A stretch of 64,000 bases of DNA, from NCBI RefSeq assembly GCF_964340395.1, contig NC_135555.1, positions 4,571,001 to 4,635,000 on the forward strand, written 5' to 3'. Within the stretch, counting starts at the first letter, position 1; every line of letters begins with the position of its first letter. Made by a program: the position numbers and the translations under genes. Under the pieces are notes generated by a model. The model was not told the DNA's origin. It ran no database searches and saw only the letters and a program-made list of their open reading frames with translations. Source of the DNA: Glandiceps talaboti (lineage: Eukaryota > Hemichordata > Enteropneusta > Spengelidae). This document shows, piece by piece, positions 63,854 through 64,000 of this stretch.

Positions 63854-63971
63854 CTTCTTTTGGTTTATTTAGTGAACCTTTGGGTCTTCCTGCCTTCCTC
63901 TTCTTGACAACACCTTCCCCATTGCCCTCTTTAACTTCTTTGGCAGCAGCAGCTCTTGATGAAGCATTAAT
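63854..63971 (-). CDS. Penultimate coding exon of an AT-hook nuclear protein
   Basis: Internal coding exon of 118 nt read on the minus strand. The intron before it ends TTTTAACCAG at the window edge, and the exon is followed by a GTAAAC donor. Reading from the first base gives 39 codons plus one G, so it ends in phase 1. The peptide begins INASSRAAAAKEVKEG, passes a Gly-rich linker, and then has a basic block KKRKAGRPKGSLNKPKE. The GRPKG core with flanking Lys/Arg is the minor-groove-binding AT-hook motif, here with Ala instead of Arg before the Gly (AGRP rather than RGRP). This predicts a chromatin-associated protein that binds AT-rich DNA. The phase matches the next exon exactly, restoring a GCT Ala codon. 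Earlier exons lie beyond the right edge, so the full domain architecture and family name cannot be given. The exon is certain in outline; the function rests on the motif only. Confidence 0.87.
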
Positions 63972-64000
63972 CTGGTTAAAATCAAGAATCACAAATCACA

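Overview
This is a 64-kb piece of an AT-rich, intron-dominated animal nuclear genome. The evidence is spliceosomal exon/intron borders, AATAAA signals, tRNA-headed SINE copies ending in an (ATT) tail, MITE-like foldback elements, minisatellites and very long tetranucleotide arrays. The SINE type and the CpG pattern fit a marine invertebrate (ambulacrarian, amphioxus or lophotrochozoan), but the window alone does not fix the phylum. No bacterial, viral or organellar genes are visible, and almost none of the long open frames is a real gene: most run through simple repeats.

Only one gene is well supported. Its last two coding exons lie on the minus strand at the right edge (63971-63854 and 62773-62625). 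They encode the C-terminus of an AT-hook protein, and a probable 3' UTR runs left to about 60.48 kb. A second gene may enter from the left on the plus strand: a possible exon end at 1-51 with a GTAAGT donor, and a possible terminal exon at 27434-27559 behind a strong acceptor. These are tentative, and no homology is recognised.

Layout. 0-27.4 kb: CpG-poor, intron-like DNA holding a 54-bp satellite with higher-order structure (1.08-2.98 kb), two SINE copies, short microsatellites, a 160-bp degenerate repeat, two minisatellites and several foldback elements. 27.4-36.4 kb: possible 3' UTR or downstream flank with intermediate CpG, a C12/A22/G16 tract, a triple 90-100 bp repeat and a 31/41-bp minisatellite. 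36.4-60.4 kb: a CpG-replete, apparently gene-poor domain with most of the large tetranucleotide arrays, a 208-bp inverted-repeat MITE, full cAMP-response-element palindromes and diverged duplications. 60.05-60.34 kb: two oppositely oriented CTCF-like motifs. 60.45-64 kb: CpG-poor again, matching the AT-hook gene body.

The main integrating observation is that CpG density changes abruptly near 36.4 kb and 60.45 kb. The right-hand step coincides with the predicted 3' end of the AT-hook gene and with the CTCF-like pair. I read this as the footprint of mosaic gene-body methylation and a likely domain boundary. I found no clear new enzymatic or defence system. The most unusual items are this boundary, the foldback and mini-palindrome elements, and an 85-nt pre-miRNA-sized hairpin that belongs to a two-copy diverged repeat.
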